Assembly (NCBI GenBank): GCA_028023455.1
Contig: JAQFVV010006197.1
Location: forward strand, 17,419,254-17,483,253
Direction of reading: 5' to 3'
DNA from: Epiperipatus broadwayi
Taxonomy: Eukaryota; Onychophora; Udeonychophora; Euonychophora; Peripatidae
DNA length: 64,000 nucleotides
In this document: in pieces, positions 1-11,576 of the stretch
How the letters are laid out: every line of letters starts with the position of its first letter
Numbering within the stretch: position 1 is the stretch's first letter
Position numbers and translations under genes: made by a program
The notes under the pieces: generated by a model
The model's database searches: none
What the model saw: the letters and a program-made list of their open reading frames with translations, nothing else
Told to the model about the DNA's origin: nothing

Positions 1-2776
1 TTGAAGTATTTTAGAAATTTTCTGCTGAAGAAATTAAAAGCCAACATAATAAAACATCAAGTAAACAGAAAAATGGGCCACCATGTTTGATATGTGGATG
101 GACCAAAAACTATTGATAAATATTTTAACACCATCTTAGATTGTTCAGTCAACGTAATATATATTACACATTCAGAGATACTGAGAATATTTGCCAAAAA
201 ATTTGGTAATAACATTTAACATAATATAAAGGCAATGTTTTTTAATTTTCCAGTTATATTTTCTAGCTGAGGTATGATATACCTAATCATTCCCTTCAGA
301 TGTTGTAGAAGAATAGTAAGCATATTATTATTATAAGATCTTAATCTGTAATAACAAAATAACATTAACGATAAATATTGAAGATAATAAACATCTTTGG
401 TTTTAACTTTATCCATTAATAAATTTGTAGCATGGGGCTGCTGTGTACAGATATTGATTATTATATCAATATACAATAATATAATATAGCTTCACCATTA
501 GATAGTTACTAATTGCTTTTATTCACAAAATTGTGATTGTTTTAAGGCCCTATTAAAAATAATTAGACATAGAAAGAGGATTAATGCCTTTAACATCAGA
601 TATTTATATGATTTTTAAGACAATTAGTCTATTTTTTGAAGTTGGGGTCTTTTCCAAAGTTTTTGAATTTTCATAAATTCTGGAATTGCACATATTGCTG
701 GAAGTAGTAGATATTACTGGTAGCAATAGACTTTGAATGCTGGGAAGAAATGAGCTTTTCTGGAATTTTTATTAGCAATAGTAGTCTTCTGAACAGTAAT
801 GGTTTTCTTTGTTAAACCTTCACAACTGCTTATATATTCTTAAGCAGTTATTTTTGAGACTAATTTTTAAATTGAAATAGTTTGCTTTTGAAGCTTCTGA
901 AGTGATTGTAAACTTTTTTTTAGAATTGGTGCTTTCTTGTTGAAACTTGTAGATTGTTACTGGAAGCAAAAGATTTATTTGGAAGCAGTGAATATACTAT
1001 ATATTTTAAATATATTTATTTAAATATATTTGAATATACTATAGATTTTAGGAAAGTGGAGTATTTTCTCTTAATTAAAGAGGAGTAATTGCTTAGGCAT
1101 TTCAACTGTTGTCCTACATTTTTGAATAGAGGCAGTCTTTTTTTTTGAGATTGTTAAGGTGGTTCTAATTGTAATTTTTTTATTGTTCTCTTTACTGTGA
1201 ATGAATTAAGTGATGACATGGTATAAATATATAAGAACAGTTATTTTATAAACAAAGTAACTGAACAATTTTAATGGACAATATTGCCTATTTGGTTAAT
1301 ATGTTTAGTCGGAAATATTTTGAATTCCATTCATTATCACTAGGAGGGAGGAAAATAAAATCAAGCATAGTTTAAATTGTTTTATAGCAGTGAAAACAAT
1401 CTCTTAGATAAAACTCTCCTAATTAGGTTTTTTTTTTGGAAATTAATTATTCAAATCATCCATTTAGAGATGTAATACTCTTAAATTCTTAAGAACCATT
1501 TTAAAAAGGAGAATTCACTTGTTCAGATAAATTACTTTCATAGTCACTTTTTTAAAAAATTAATTCAACCCAAAGACATTTATTGCAAAATTTAGAATTT
1601 AAAGAAATGCACTAAAGTAGAGATTAAGAATCAAAGTTGAATAGAATCAAAATTAAAAAGGTGATTATTTGTGGAGAGTTCCTTTATGCTATTTGTTTTT
1701 ATGGTGCACTCTTCAAATATACTTTTTGCTTTTATACATATATTTGTATGTTTTTTAATACCAAAGATGATAAGAGAATTTGTTTTTGTTTTACATTGTT
1801 AATTTTTTTTGGATAGGGTGTGTGTGAATAGAATGATTTGCATGTTATTATTAGTTCAGTTTTTTTAGCTAAATGATCATACATATTTTCTTTTTTTTAT
1901 ATTCTAAGTTAAAATGGCAAAGGTAACCCATGAGATCAATGATGCTAGAGATAATATAAATAGTGAGGATTGTATTAGATGACAATGATTCTTTTTTATA
2001 ATAAGAACATTGATACTTATCTGATTATCACAGATTATTTTTGATTACTCATTAAGTTACAAATACTTGACAACTATTTGCTTATTTGGTAAAAAATATG
2101 GTGTTACTTATAAACTTCTCAATTGTTTGAGAAAAAATATTCAAAATAAAACTCAAACATCAAGTTATTTGTTCACAGTGGATTTAACATAGAATTCATT
2201 CAAATTGTCAATTGAAAAGTTTCCAATGATTGTCATCAAAAATTTCTGAAGTTGAAAGTTAATTTAATTGGAAATATATTTGATGAGAAATCAGTCATAG
2301 AATTTTGGCATTGATACGTTATTCCTATTCAAAAGTAGCAGAAAAATCTATACAACATTTAAAGTATTATTATTTAATTTTGTTCTTTATCTTCAGCGGT
2401 TTCTGCTTTTAGAATTATTTTAAATTTAATAATATTCATGAATTTAAAGTTCCAAGCTTTTATTCCCATGCTAGTATTGATTCTAGTCAGGCTAATAATA
2501 TCCAAAAAAAGAGAGTAAAATAATACCATTCAAAACGTTGTGTATATACTAATATGTATGATATATATTTTAAAAAAAAGATTTTCAATGTTATAAATGT
2601 ATATTATTTAGAATGTGCCATGGTAAAAGGTTTAGTAGAGAAAAAAATATCTTTACCCAAGTATTTCTGTTTTTCTTATATATGTTTAATATTATATGAC
2701 CAATTAAAAATATATACATATGTTTGCAAAGCTGTACAGACATTTTAAACAGATAAATGGAAACTTGCTATTTGTT
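1..2776. other. AT-rich non-coding DNA upstream of the first NRAMP exon
   Basis: No coding segment, RNA gene or clear transposon is visible. The stretch is AT-rich with runs of A and T and short imperfect repeats, such as an ATATACTATA-type motif occurring twice near 990-1045. It is presumably the intron preceding the exon at 2826, because that exon begins with a split codon and so cannot be the first coding exon. No upstream exon was found. Confidence 0.6.
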
Positions 2777-2803
2777 TACACACACACACATATATATATA
2801 TAT
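2777..2803. repeat. (CA)n(TA)n microsatellite next to a 3' splice site
   Basis: A compound dinucleotide tract, CA repeats followed by TA repeats, ends 22 bases before the AG at 2824-2825. It therefore sits where a branch point and pyrimidine tract would normally lie. Length variation here could affect use of the adjacent acceptor; that is inference. Confidence 0.85.
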
Positions 2804-2825
2804 GAAATAATTTGTATATTATCAG

Positions 2826-2914
2826 GTTTAGATGAAACAACTCCTCTTCTAAAGAATCCAGAAGCTGATGCTACCTACTTCACTGAAAATGTTAATATTC
2901 CAGATTCTGAAAAT
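2826..2914 (+). CDS. NRAMP/SLC11 metal transporter, exon for the N-terminal cytosolic tail
   Basis: This 89-nt exon is bounded by an AG acceptor (2824-2825) and a GTAAGT donor (2915). It enters in phase 1 (two bases finish a split codon) and leaves in phase 0. It encodes 29 residues beginning LDETTPLL, with the later segment ATYFTENVNIPDSEN. SLC11A2/DMT1-type proteins have a matching block (ATYF, then an acidic I-P-x-x-E stretch) immediately before the FSFRK sequence that starts the transporter core, and the exon at 56478 supplies that FSFRK-like sequence in the same phase. The ETTPLL element resembles an acidic dileucine sorting signal of endosomal membrane proteins. The protein is expected to be a proton-coupled Fe2+/Mn2+ importer of the plasma membrane or endosomes. 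The identity rests mainly on continuity with the downstream exon; on its own this exon would be weak. Confidence 0.85.
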
Positions 2915-4948
2915 GTAAGTTCATATATAGATAGTAGTAGATTTGTATAATTACTAATAGATGTTATATGATTAAAATAATATTAGAAAGATATAAGCAA
3001 ATTAAGATAGATCAATAAAACAGCATTTAAAGTTCAATTTAAAACCAAACAAATCATGAAAACCTTTTTGTTTTAAAGTAACTACTAATACAAAAATTAC
3101 ATCTTAAAAAAAAAGTAAAAGTGATAGATTATATACAAGATGTTGAGATAAGAATGGATTGCAAGCCATATTTATTTTTGATTTAAATTAAAAACAAAAC
3201 ATTCACATTAATTAGGTTTATTAATTATATGTATTTAGAAAATTGTAATATATATATAACTTTAGAAAATAAACCATAAATTAATAATAGGTGGTTTCTA
3301 TATATAAATCGCATGTTAACAATCAAAATTTAATAAACCATAGAATTTACAATTTGCTACGAGGCAACATGATAATGACTACAGCTTAATAAACCATTTG
3401 TCAAGGCAATCTTTAGATTTAAAAAACAACAACAATCCATTTGTTTTATTTTTAAAGGTTGTCTTGACAGCATATTGTATATTCTATGGTTTAATAAGCT
3501 TTGGCTATTATCATGGGATTTATATATACATGTATAATAGTTTATTTATTATATTATACTGTGTATATTATTATTTTGCATATGTGTGTGTATTCAAGAT
3601 TAAATAAAAAATGTTATTTAAGCAAATTATAACTTATGCTACAATAAGAATGTTTTATTTAAATGTAAAAATTTTAACTCCACAATTTTGTCCAAATATT
3701 ATAAGTTACTAAATTTTTGTATAGCCAGATTAATAGTAGTGGTATACATTTGAAATAAAATAGAGAAAAATGAAGATTACAACACAATTATCAATAAAAC
3801 AAGAAATAGTTTCATGCATGTAAATATCATAAAAGGTAATATTTTCAAATTAAAACAACAATACATCCAAAGTTCAAGAATACTGTTTTAAAATCCAAAG
3901 ATTCTCACAGATCAAAGCTATAAACTTTAACTTAGTATGGGGATATTAGTTAGACCCACACAGAATAGGAATTTATTAAGTATGGTCATTTGGCATCTAT
4001 TAGTTACTAAAACTTGTAAGAGATGATATAATTTTGATGAAAGAAAAAAAAGATGCTGTTGAAACAAGAATATATTCCAAGTTGTAACTATAAAAAATAT
4101 ATAAGGAGGCTAGGAAAGATTGAAAATGAAAAAAAAGATGAAAACGGAAAAAAAAGCTAGCAATAAAATAAAAATGCTATTGAGAAATCTAAAAAATAAA
4201 TAATTTGAAAAAAAACTTATGATTATGAAGAATCAACATCAATTTGTTGGTAATTATAATAAAAAAAATTTTTTTTATTATTCTAACATAATATTGCATA
4301 AAAAAAGTGAAAAACTCAAAAATCTAAAATCATAAGCTCACAATAAATTCAATCATTGATTAATTATTTATACTATAAGGAAATACAACACCAAGTCATA
4401 CTACTTAGAAATAACTTTAGACTACAGCCTAATTTATTTTCCTCATCCAGCAAAAGTCAGATAAAAAATTATTTTTCAGAATGTTTTTAGAAAGCTGGCC
4501 AACATTATTTGAAGTTGTATTGCAAATACTTTACAGGTAGCTTCATTAGCACTAGCATATTTGAAAACAAAATGTAAAATTGAAAAAATTTAATCTCTAA
4601 TTTTTTTTGCAAATGCAATCCAGTTTTTTTAAAAAATGTATGAATACTTTTTCATATACACTTTTTTATATTTTTTTTTATTATCAAAGCTTGTTTAATT
4701 TTTTTGAATTCATAACAAAAGTTTTACATAAATTATCATTTTGGCCATTTTAATATAGCTATTGCTAAAATACTTATAATATTTAAAAAATGAAAATATG
4801 AAAATCATGAAAATATTTATCTAATTTTTTTTTAAAATGTACCTATTAATCATTTGACCTCCTTTTATTTTTTTTAAATTTGTATTTCTTTGTCAACATA
4901 TAGAACTTCCTTCATCATTCTTTTTTAGTAAGCATACTTTCAAGAAGT
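2915..4948. other. AT-rich intronic DNA, nothing recognised
   Basis: The stretch is AT-rich with homopolymer runs. No coding remnant, terminal repeat or RNA gene was recognised. Confidence 0.6.
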
Positions 4949-6699
4949 GGTCATATTTGTACATTCACGCAACAAAATCCAGAGTTTTGGAAAATTATAC
5001 CAAGGCTGATCTAGATGAGGGTTTGAGATCTTGAATCTGATTGCACCTCAGATCTTTCACCAATGCTCCAAGATTTACTATCCTATGAATATCATATATG
5101 AGGCTACACTCGGACTTTTTTAGTTCACATGCCGGCAGTAGCAAAGGGTGGAGCAAGAGACCCAGGAAACAAATGACTAAATTACCACACATACACATAT
5201 ATATAACTAAACATTCATGTCTATGGATAATCAGATGATAAATATTCATATTCAAAAAATGTATAAAATAAATGAGTGAGATGTAGAGGTAATTGCAAAA
5301 GATTAAAAAAAGACACTACACAAAACTATAATTTAACATAATTTAATTAAACAAATCATTGGACAAGATCATTAATAATGAGTGCATGGATTTTATCTAC
5401 TGGTGTTTACAATAATGATGAGTGACTAGATACAGAATCTCATCTTTATATTTTTAGAATTGGCTTATTTTATTACACGAGTTTACCAACAATTTTAACA
5501 TCATTCATCTATGATCAATCATGTCTTATTTATAATGCCCTTCCTAGAGGTTTGCTAGGGTTAAATATGCAAGAATCATCAATAATAAACATATATATTT
5601 CAATACATACTGAGCATTAGAGTGCTTACTATCCAGATTGTTATACACAACTAGATTACAAATTCAGATCAATGCTGAACTATTCTTAACATTGTGTAGA
5701 GGGATGAGTTGGAGCTTTGTAGTATTACTTCAGATACTATGGAATTATATTTATACTATTAAAATGTGTGTCTCAAATGTGTAGTTAATCATGGGATTCA
5801 GTACCAAGTGCTCGGTTCTCATGAACCGTACGACTTGCTGTGCATAATTGAAATCATAGTTCGGTGATTGGAGCAGCCTATAAATGAATCTGGACCCTTG
5901 TGTTCCAGTTCTAGAGAAGAGCTGTTCAAACTAAATAATGAGATGGCCATTAAAACCAAAGCCCATTTATATAAAAATATACAGCAAGGCGTAAATGCAC
6001 GTGTGTGTGTGTACTTCTTAAAGACATTAGCCACGCTAACTATAATAATCACTAATTAAATTTAATGTATACAAATTCTATAGTTTCAGTCCATGAAACT
6101 ACCCTATGTCAGTTCATGAATTAGCATTCTCAAAACATGCTAAAGGGAATACTTAAAAGTAATCTAATTTTATTAGCTAATCTGCATAATTTATAATATA
6201 ACTAAAAGAAGGGTTAAAGCATATCTGAGACTTATGCAATATGTATAATATGCTTTATAACTCATTCTTGCATTTATTAACTAATTATTTTATTAACATG
6301 CAAACCTAATTCTATCAGCAATAGTAATAATAAGCTAAACATAATAGCATAATGAATATATCTAGGTTTTCAGAGTGGAGATTTATATGGGTGTACTAAA
6401 GAGCAACATTACTTAATTAAGAGAGAGAGCCTCTAATCATCTCTCCCACAAGTTTTATTTCTATAATTAATCTCCGTTCTGAACCGGGCACAGCATAAAT
6501 TATAGAAAAACATATATAAAACAAATAAGAAGGCATAACTGCAGATGAATAAGAAATAAAATAATTGTATAAGTTATTATTTACAAACATTTAAAGTTTT
6601 AGAATTTTAATTTTATAAATAGCAAGTTTACAGATATCTTTTAGCATAATTTACAGATTTCAATTAGTTTTTAATTTATTAGCATATAAAAGCTATTTA

Positions 6700-6985
6700 C
6701 CTGCTGACGAAGAAGCTGCAAAAACCAAAACAATTAAATGGGCCGAGCGCTTTCGAGGTTTTCCCTCATATTCATGGCCAACATAAGTTATAAATCATTT
6801 ATGTAATGTTGCTAACTAATAAAATATGCAAATGTAAATGCAAATTAGTTTGTCCATTTTTTTGAGATAGAAAAACACGTGTCGCGTCTATTGATGGAAT
6901 TGTTATCACTGATAACAAAATGCGCTTCTTTGATTTTCCTTTTGCAGTCAATGGCTTCAGAGCATACTATCTTGGGGTTATTTCT
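6700..6985 (-). mobile_element. Penelope-like 3' terminal fragment inserted in repeat copy A
   Basis: These ~290 bp are absent from the colinear repeat at 13,320. On the minus strand they contain a GAAAGCGCT block inside a compact hairpin (6741-6779), which matches the hammerhead region of the Penelope elements at 43.6 and 61.3 kb. No GIY-YIG or RT coding remains are visible in it. The boundaries are approximate. Confidence 0.55.
6741..6779 (-). ncRNA. Hammerhead-like ribozyme motif, variant core
   Basis: Read on the minus strand this is GGCC, then AUGAAUAU, a stem of GAGG/CCUC closing a GAAAA loop, GAAA, the palindromic GCGCU plus C, and GGCC. The outer GGCC segments can pair as stem I, the inner pair is stem II, and AGCGCU can form stem III only as a dimer. 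The normal CUGAUGA core is replaced by AUGAAUA, so C3 and G8 become A and U. The motif's order and spacing match the copies at 43.6, 48.4 and 61.3 kb. Activity is doubtful. Confidence 0.5.
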
Positions 6986-8047
6986 TTAGATTTAAAAGTT
7001 TGTGCACATTATGGATTAGCTAGCTTAGAGTTTTAGATATTTATCAATAAATTTAGTCAAAGAGTTCTGCAGTTGAATGTTACCGATTTCTTCATTGATG
7101 AGTTTCCTCCATGGCATCAGGCACTGTTATTCGGAGCTGCTCTGGTTCATCTTCTCCTGGGATAGCATCTTGTTTACCTCCTATCCATAGCTGTAGACTG
7201 TTCTGCAAGGCAGACAACAACAGACCTTTTTTTAGCCGCCAAACTCCATTTTTCCAGTCAAGCCTTTGACTGGTAACACTTATAATATATATAAACAAAG
7301 ACCCCTTGATTACAAAACTTGAGAATTTTATACAAGCTCTGACTATCCCTACCCAATCAGCTATAAAATATATTTACAATATTTTTTCAGGTTAATTATA
7401 GTTTCAGCAGGAGCCCAAAATCTACAAAATAACAAAAAAACCTTTGGTCTCTTTCTTTGTCAACTAGTATTATTTTCAGTTCAAGCATTGTTCTTAGTTT
7501 ATTTTTATTAAAATATAGAATTTCAATCTTATTTCTTTTTAATTGCTGACCAAGGTCTTTCCAATAATTTCAACTTTTTTTAAAAACAGATTTAAGCTAT
7601 GTAAACATTTTCTTAGATATGTGCGAAACATCCCTCTAGAATTTAAATTTATATGCGAAGGCAAGTAAATAAAGAGTTTTTAACTTATAAAATTCAAATC
7701 TATATTAATTTAAAGAGTAGTAATGCTTTTAAATCTATTGCATTACCCTTTCCTCCACACATATATATTGGTGGGTAGTTCCACACATATATAAATGTCC
7801 CCACAGCTTAATTTAATTTCATTAAATTTAAATTTATTTTAATACACATGATTCAAATATATGCATATGATTATTACAATACATCTATATGTAATATGCG
7901 CACATACAGGCAAATACTTTTTATATACATTATTTAACCTCAAGTTGAGTTAATATATGCAGGCTGGTGAGGGTTTGAACTGGGGAAAGATACTACTTTG
8001 TCATACAGTAGGTGAAACGGGATAGTAGATAAAACAGACCATTTCAA

Positions 8048-11000
8048 AGTATGAACACTTATCATTACAATCATCATACTGACATAAATTAAAATGATTA
8101 AACTTCCTAGAATAATCAAAAATATTAGAAAGTCACTTAAATATTACCATAAAAAATATTATTCTCATACTTAAGTTTACTCCCTTATTTTTTTATGTAT
8201 TCTTTCTTTAGATGTCAGAAGTTGTTTCACATAAAATATATGAGACTGCTAAATAGATCAGACTTGCCATTAACTCAAGATATTCTTTTTATGGATCTTT
8301 ATTCAAAAATACTTTCAATTAATTGTTGAATTATGGGATAAAAAAAAAACAATTTGTAATGTGACTTCAAATAAAAATTTTTGTTCAAGTAAAATAATAA
8401 ATTCAGCTGAATTTGATTTTCCAAGATGTTATTGTTATTATCATCAAGAAATTTGTCACTACCCATAATTGTTGTGCTCATCTGCTTTATAAATACATTT
8501 TAACAATGTCTGACTTATGCAGATATTGTCAAGAATAAATGATGATTCTCAAATGTATGGATCCAGAGACAGAATTAAAGGACACAAAAAAAGCTATTAG
8601 AGAATCTATTTTCTGATTGGGAATTTTCTTATATTTTATTATGATATTTATTATTAGTTAAATTATCCAAACAAACAAACAAAAAAGCTAAGTAAATAAA
8701 TAATTATTAAACTAAATAGAATTTGCATAACAATGATTTGTATTTGTTTTTTTAAATATATATTAAGATTTTTGTTACAAAAATTATTATAGATATATTA
8801 TTTTCATTTTGACTTTTATGCTTAAAGTAATGGATTTTTTTTTTTTTTAAATAAATTTTTGAGTAATAAGATTTTTCCATTATTTCTATACAATAACCAC
8901 AATCTTAAAAAATAAAATGTTATCATTATATATGCATTCATTTATTTCTTAAATTATAAATCTAAAATATATACGTATAATATGTACTTATGTTTTAACA
9001 TGTAAATAATACATAAATAGAGGTATTATTATCCGAAGATAACTACATTTAATGTTTGAAATATAGGAATGAAAAACTAATGTAAATAATTTATTGACAT
9101 TGCAATAAATGCAAGAGGTCATACAATCAAGCAAAGTGATAGACTAACAATTAATTATTTAATTAATACTGAATATATTAAAACACCGAGTTTCTCACAC
9201 ACAAAAACAATAAAACAGATAAGTCTCTCCATACAGTAGTGCCTCTCAGTGCAAGCCAGATTAATCAATGGATGCCAGGAGGCTTGTTCATAAGATCCCT
9301 ATCTAATGCCTACTCAGCCAATATCCCCAGACTAGTTTCTATCTAGTGGCTTTCATCTGTGAGGAGCCTTGGATATGAGAGCATGGCACCTACTGCACTA
9401 CTGTATGGAGAGTTTTTCCTGTTTTAATAACAGTTATGAGAAAGCATAAGAAATGGTGATTATGTGATATGTAGTGGTTTAAAAAACAATAAAGAGAATT
9501 GAGCAAGAAAAAGGGAAGGAATATACACACACAAAAAGAAATGGAATATTGTGTAATAATAATAACAACTTATCTAAGTTCTGTATGACACAGTTTTCCA
9601 TATATATACACACTCAAGAAGAATCATGAGATATAAGAAAGAAAGAAAGAAATACTAATTATTTTTATAAGTTTATTTATTTTTATTGAATATATAAATA
9701 TAGTTTATTATAATAAAGATTTTTATCTTTCAGTGATTTAAAGTACTTAACATTGTAGTTAATTTTATTTTTTATAACATAAAATAGGCATTTCAAATCA
9801 AAACTATAACTTGAAAGTTATACAGCACAGGCTGATAAAGTATTTAATTTAAAGTTTTTAATAATAATAAAAAAGTTGATTGTGAAAAAATAGAGTGATA
9901 TATAGATTAATGTTTTTTTTTCTTCATACACACTAGTATTTAATATATGTTAAAGAGTTGTTTTGTAAGAATGGAAGTACTATATTATGTAGATATACTT
10001 GTTAACTTGTCAGTTTTATGATGTGATCCATATATTTCAATATAAACTGTTAATAGATTTTCACACACAATATAGAAAAACTGTTCATAAAAAATCTATG
10101 TATATTCCAATAGTATGATATAGCATAAGAGTAGAAAGAATGCACAATACTTTAACTATGTTTCACTACTTATTGTTGCACCAATAGGAATGAAAAAACT
10201 TGAAGGGGAAGAAATGATATTGTAAGACTTTCTTAATGACAAATTCCATCCCTTTCTTCTTCAATAAAGCTGCAAATTTATACTTCTGCATAATACAAAT
10301 ATTAAAAGATAGAAAAAAACAATTATTATAAGGATTCTATACAAAATTGATAAATAATAAAAACACATAAAATAATTAAATAACATGATGAAATTTTATA
10401 CCAAAATTCAAGTTAATATCAATAAGTATACATAGAGTTCTGATGTTTAGTTGCAACAATATACATTTGTACACATCTTACATTTATAAATGTATGTGCA
10501 TAAAAATAACTCTGTTTTGGCAAGTATTCTTCATAATTATGTTAGTTTTCTGGTTAATGATTTTATTTCTTCTAAAAGTTTCTTATTTTTGCATATTTTG
10601 GGTTATTTTATTTCAAATGTTATATGTGAAAATTCTACTGACCGGTAATTCTGTTCAGATCAATGGCAAACACTAAAAAAAAAGATCAGGTTTATATGCC
10701 CAGAAATAACAGTTACTTGGCAGGTTAAAAAAAATCTGTTTTGAATTGGTCAGCAATGATATGTTATGGTCTATAGTTCATCATTCTGATTATGTATTAC
10801 TACATATCACAGGTTCATCATGATCCTAGTAAAGGAATGAATGCCTTCAATGTACATTCCCAAAATTTCCTAAATTCACTGCAAGTTTTTCATAAACTGT
10901 GGCTGGAATATTGCTTACTGTTAACTTCTCTCATGTCTGTGATTAACATGGATTCACTATATATTATTTATTTACCAAATATTATTTTTTATTCAAACTC

Positions 11001-11576
11001 TTTATTTGTGTACCTTTCCTCCAATGATGTAATCAAGCCCAAATAAAAAACCTTTTTGGGTAAAATACCACTTTTTCGATAAATACATTCTCTTTTAGTT
11101 GTTTTGCATTACCTTAGTAAGACTTTTCTCTACTTCACATTCATTCCCTAATGAGTTATTTTTCATTCAGTTATATTTTTATAAGGTAGTTATGATATAG
11201 TTTTTTGTAACATTATTTAAGTTCAACCTTTATAAAATGATGTTATTTTGGTTATGCAATTAGTATAATTTTTAGTACTTTCATATAAATGTATTTGCAT
11301 TAATGAAAACTACAATATCCTAGTGTATTTTCATACTTTCAAATATTATTTATTTATCACAACATATTTTTTAAGTTTCAATAATAATGTTAGTGATTAA
11401 TAAAATAATTTTTTATACTCTTCTATTTTTTTAAATGCTTTGTTTTTTAAATTATTATATTCATTTATTGAGCCACTTTCCTATACTTTTATTTAAGACC
11501 AGTATGATTAATACATTTTGTTCAGTAAAAAGTAAATAATAAAATGGCTTTATTGCATGGGAATTCGTAATGTAAA
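8048..11576. other. AT-rich spacer between the two 3-kb repeats
   Basis: Apart from the small foldback element at 9213-9424 I see no coding remnant or terminal repeat. In particular there is no reverse transcriptase, integrase or Gag signature, so there is no support for treating the flanking 3-kb repeats as LTRs of one element. Confidence 0.55.
9213..9424. mobile_element. Small foldback element (MITE-like)
   Basis: About 212 bp with terminal inverted repeats of roughly 33 bp. The core CTCTCCATACAGTAGTGC near 9223-9242 recurs inverted near 9395-9412, and the outer AAACAG/CTGTTT ends also match. TA dinucleotides flank both ends, which would fit a Tc1/mariner-type target duplication. There is no reading frame; the element is non-autonomous. 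Confidence 0.6.

Larger units (their letters stand above)
4949..8047 (+). repeat. Unassigned ~3-kb dispersed repeat, copy A
   Basis: Colinear with 11577-14521 along its whole length, with many substitutions and small indels; I would guess roughly 80% identity by eye. Shared landmarks include the opening GGTCATATTTGTACATTCAC, a TATAAA after GGAGCAGCC (near 5879), a TCTGGACCCT segment, a block with ATCTCTCCC and AAGTTTTATTT, and the closing ACCATTTCAA. No long reading frame is shared. A TATA-like element and an AATAAA-poor but promoter-like layout would fit an LTR, yet the ends lack convincing TG/CA termini and matched target duplications, and no internal coding region lies between the copies. 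Copy A contains an extra ~300-bp insertion (6700-6985). Confidence 0.75.
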
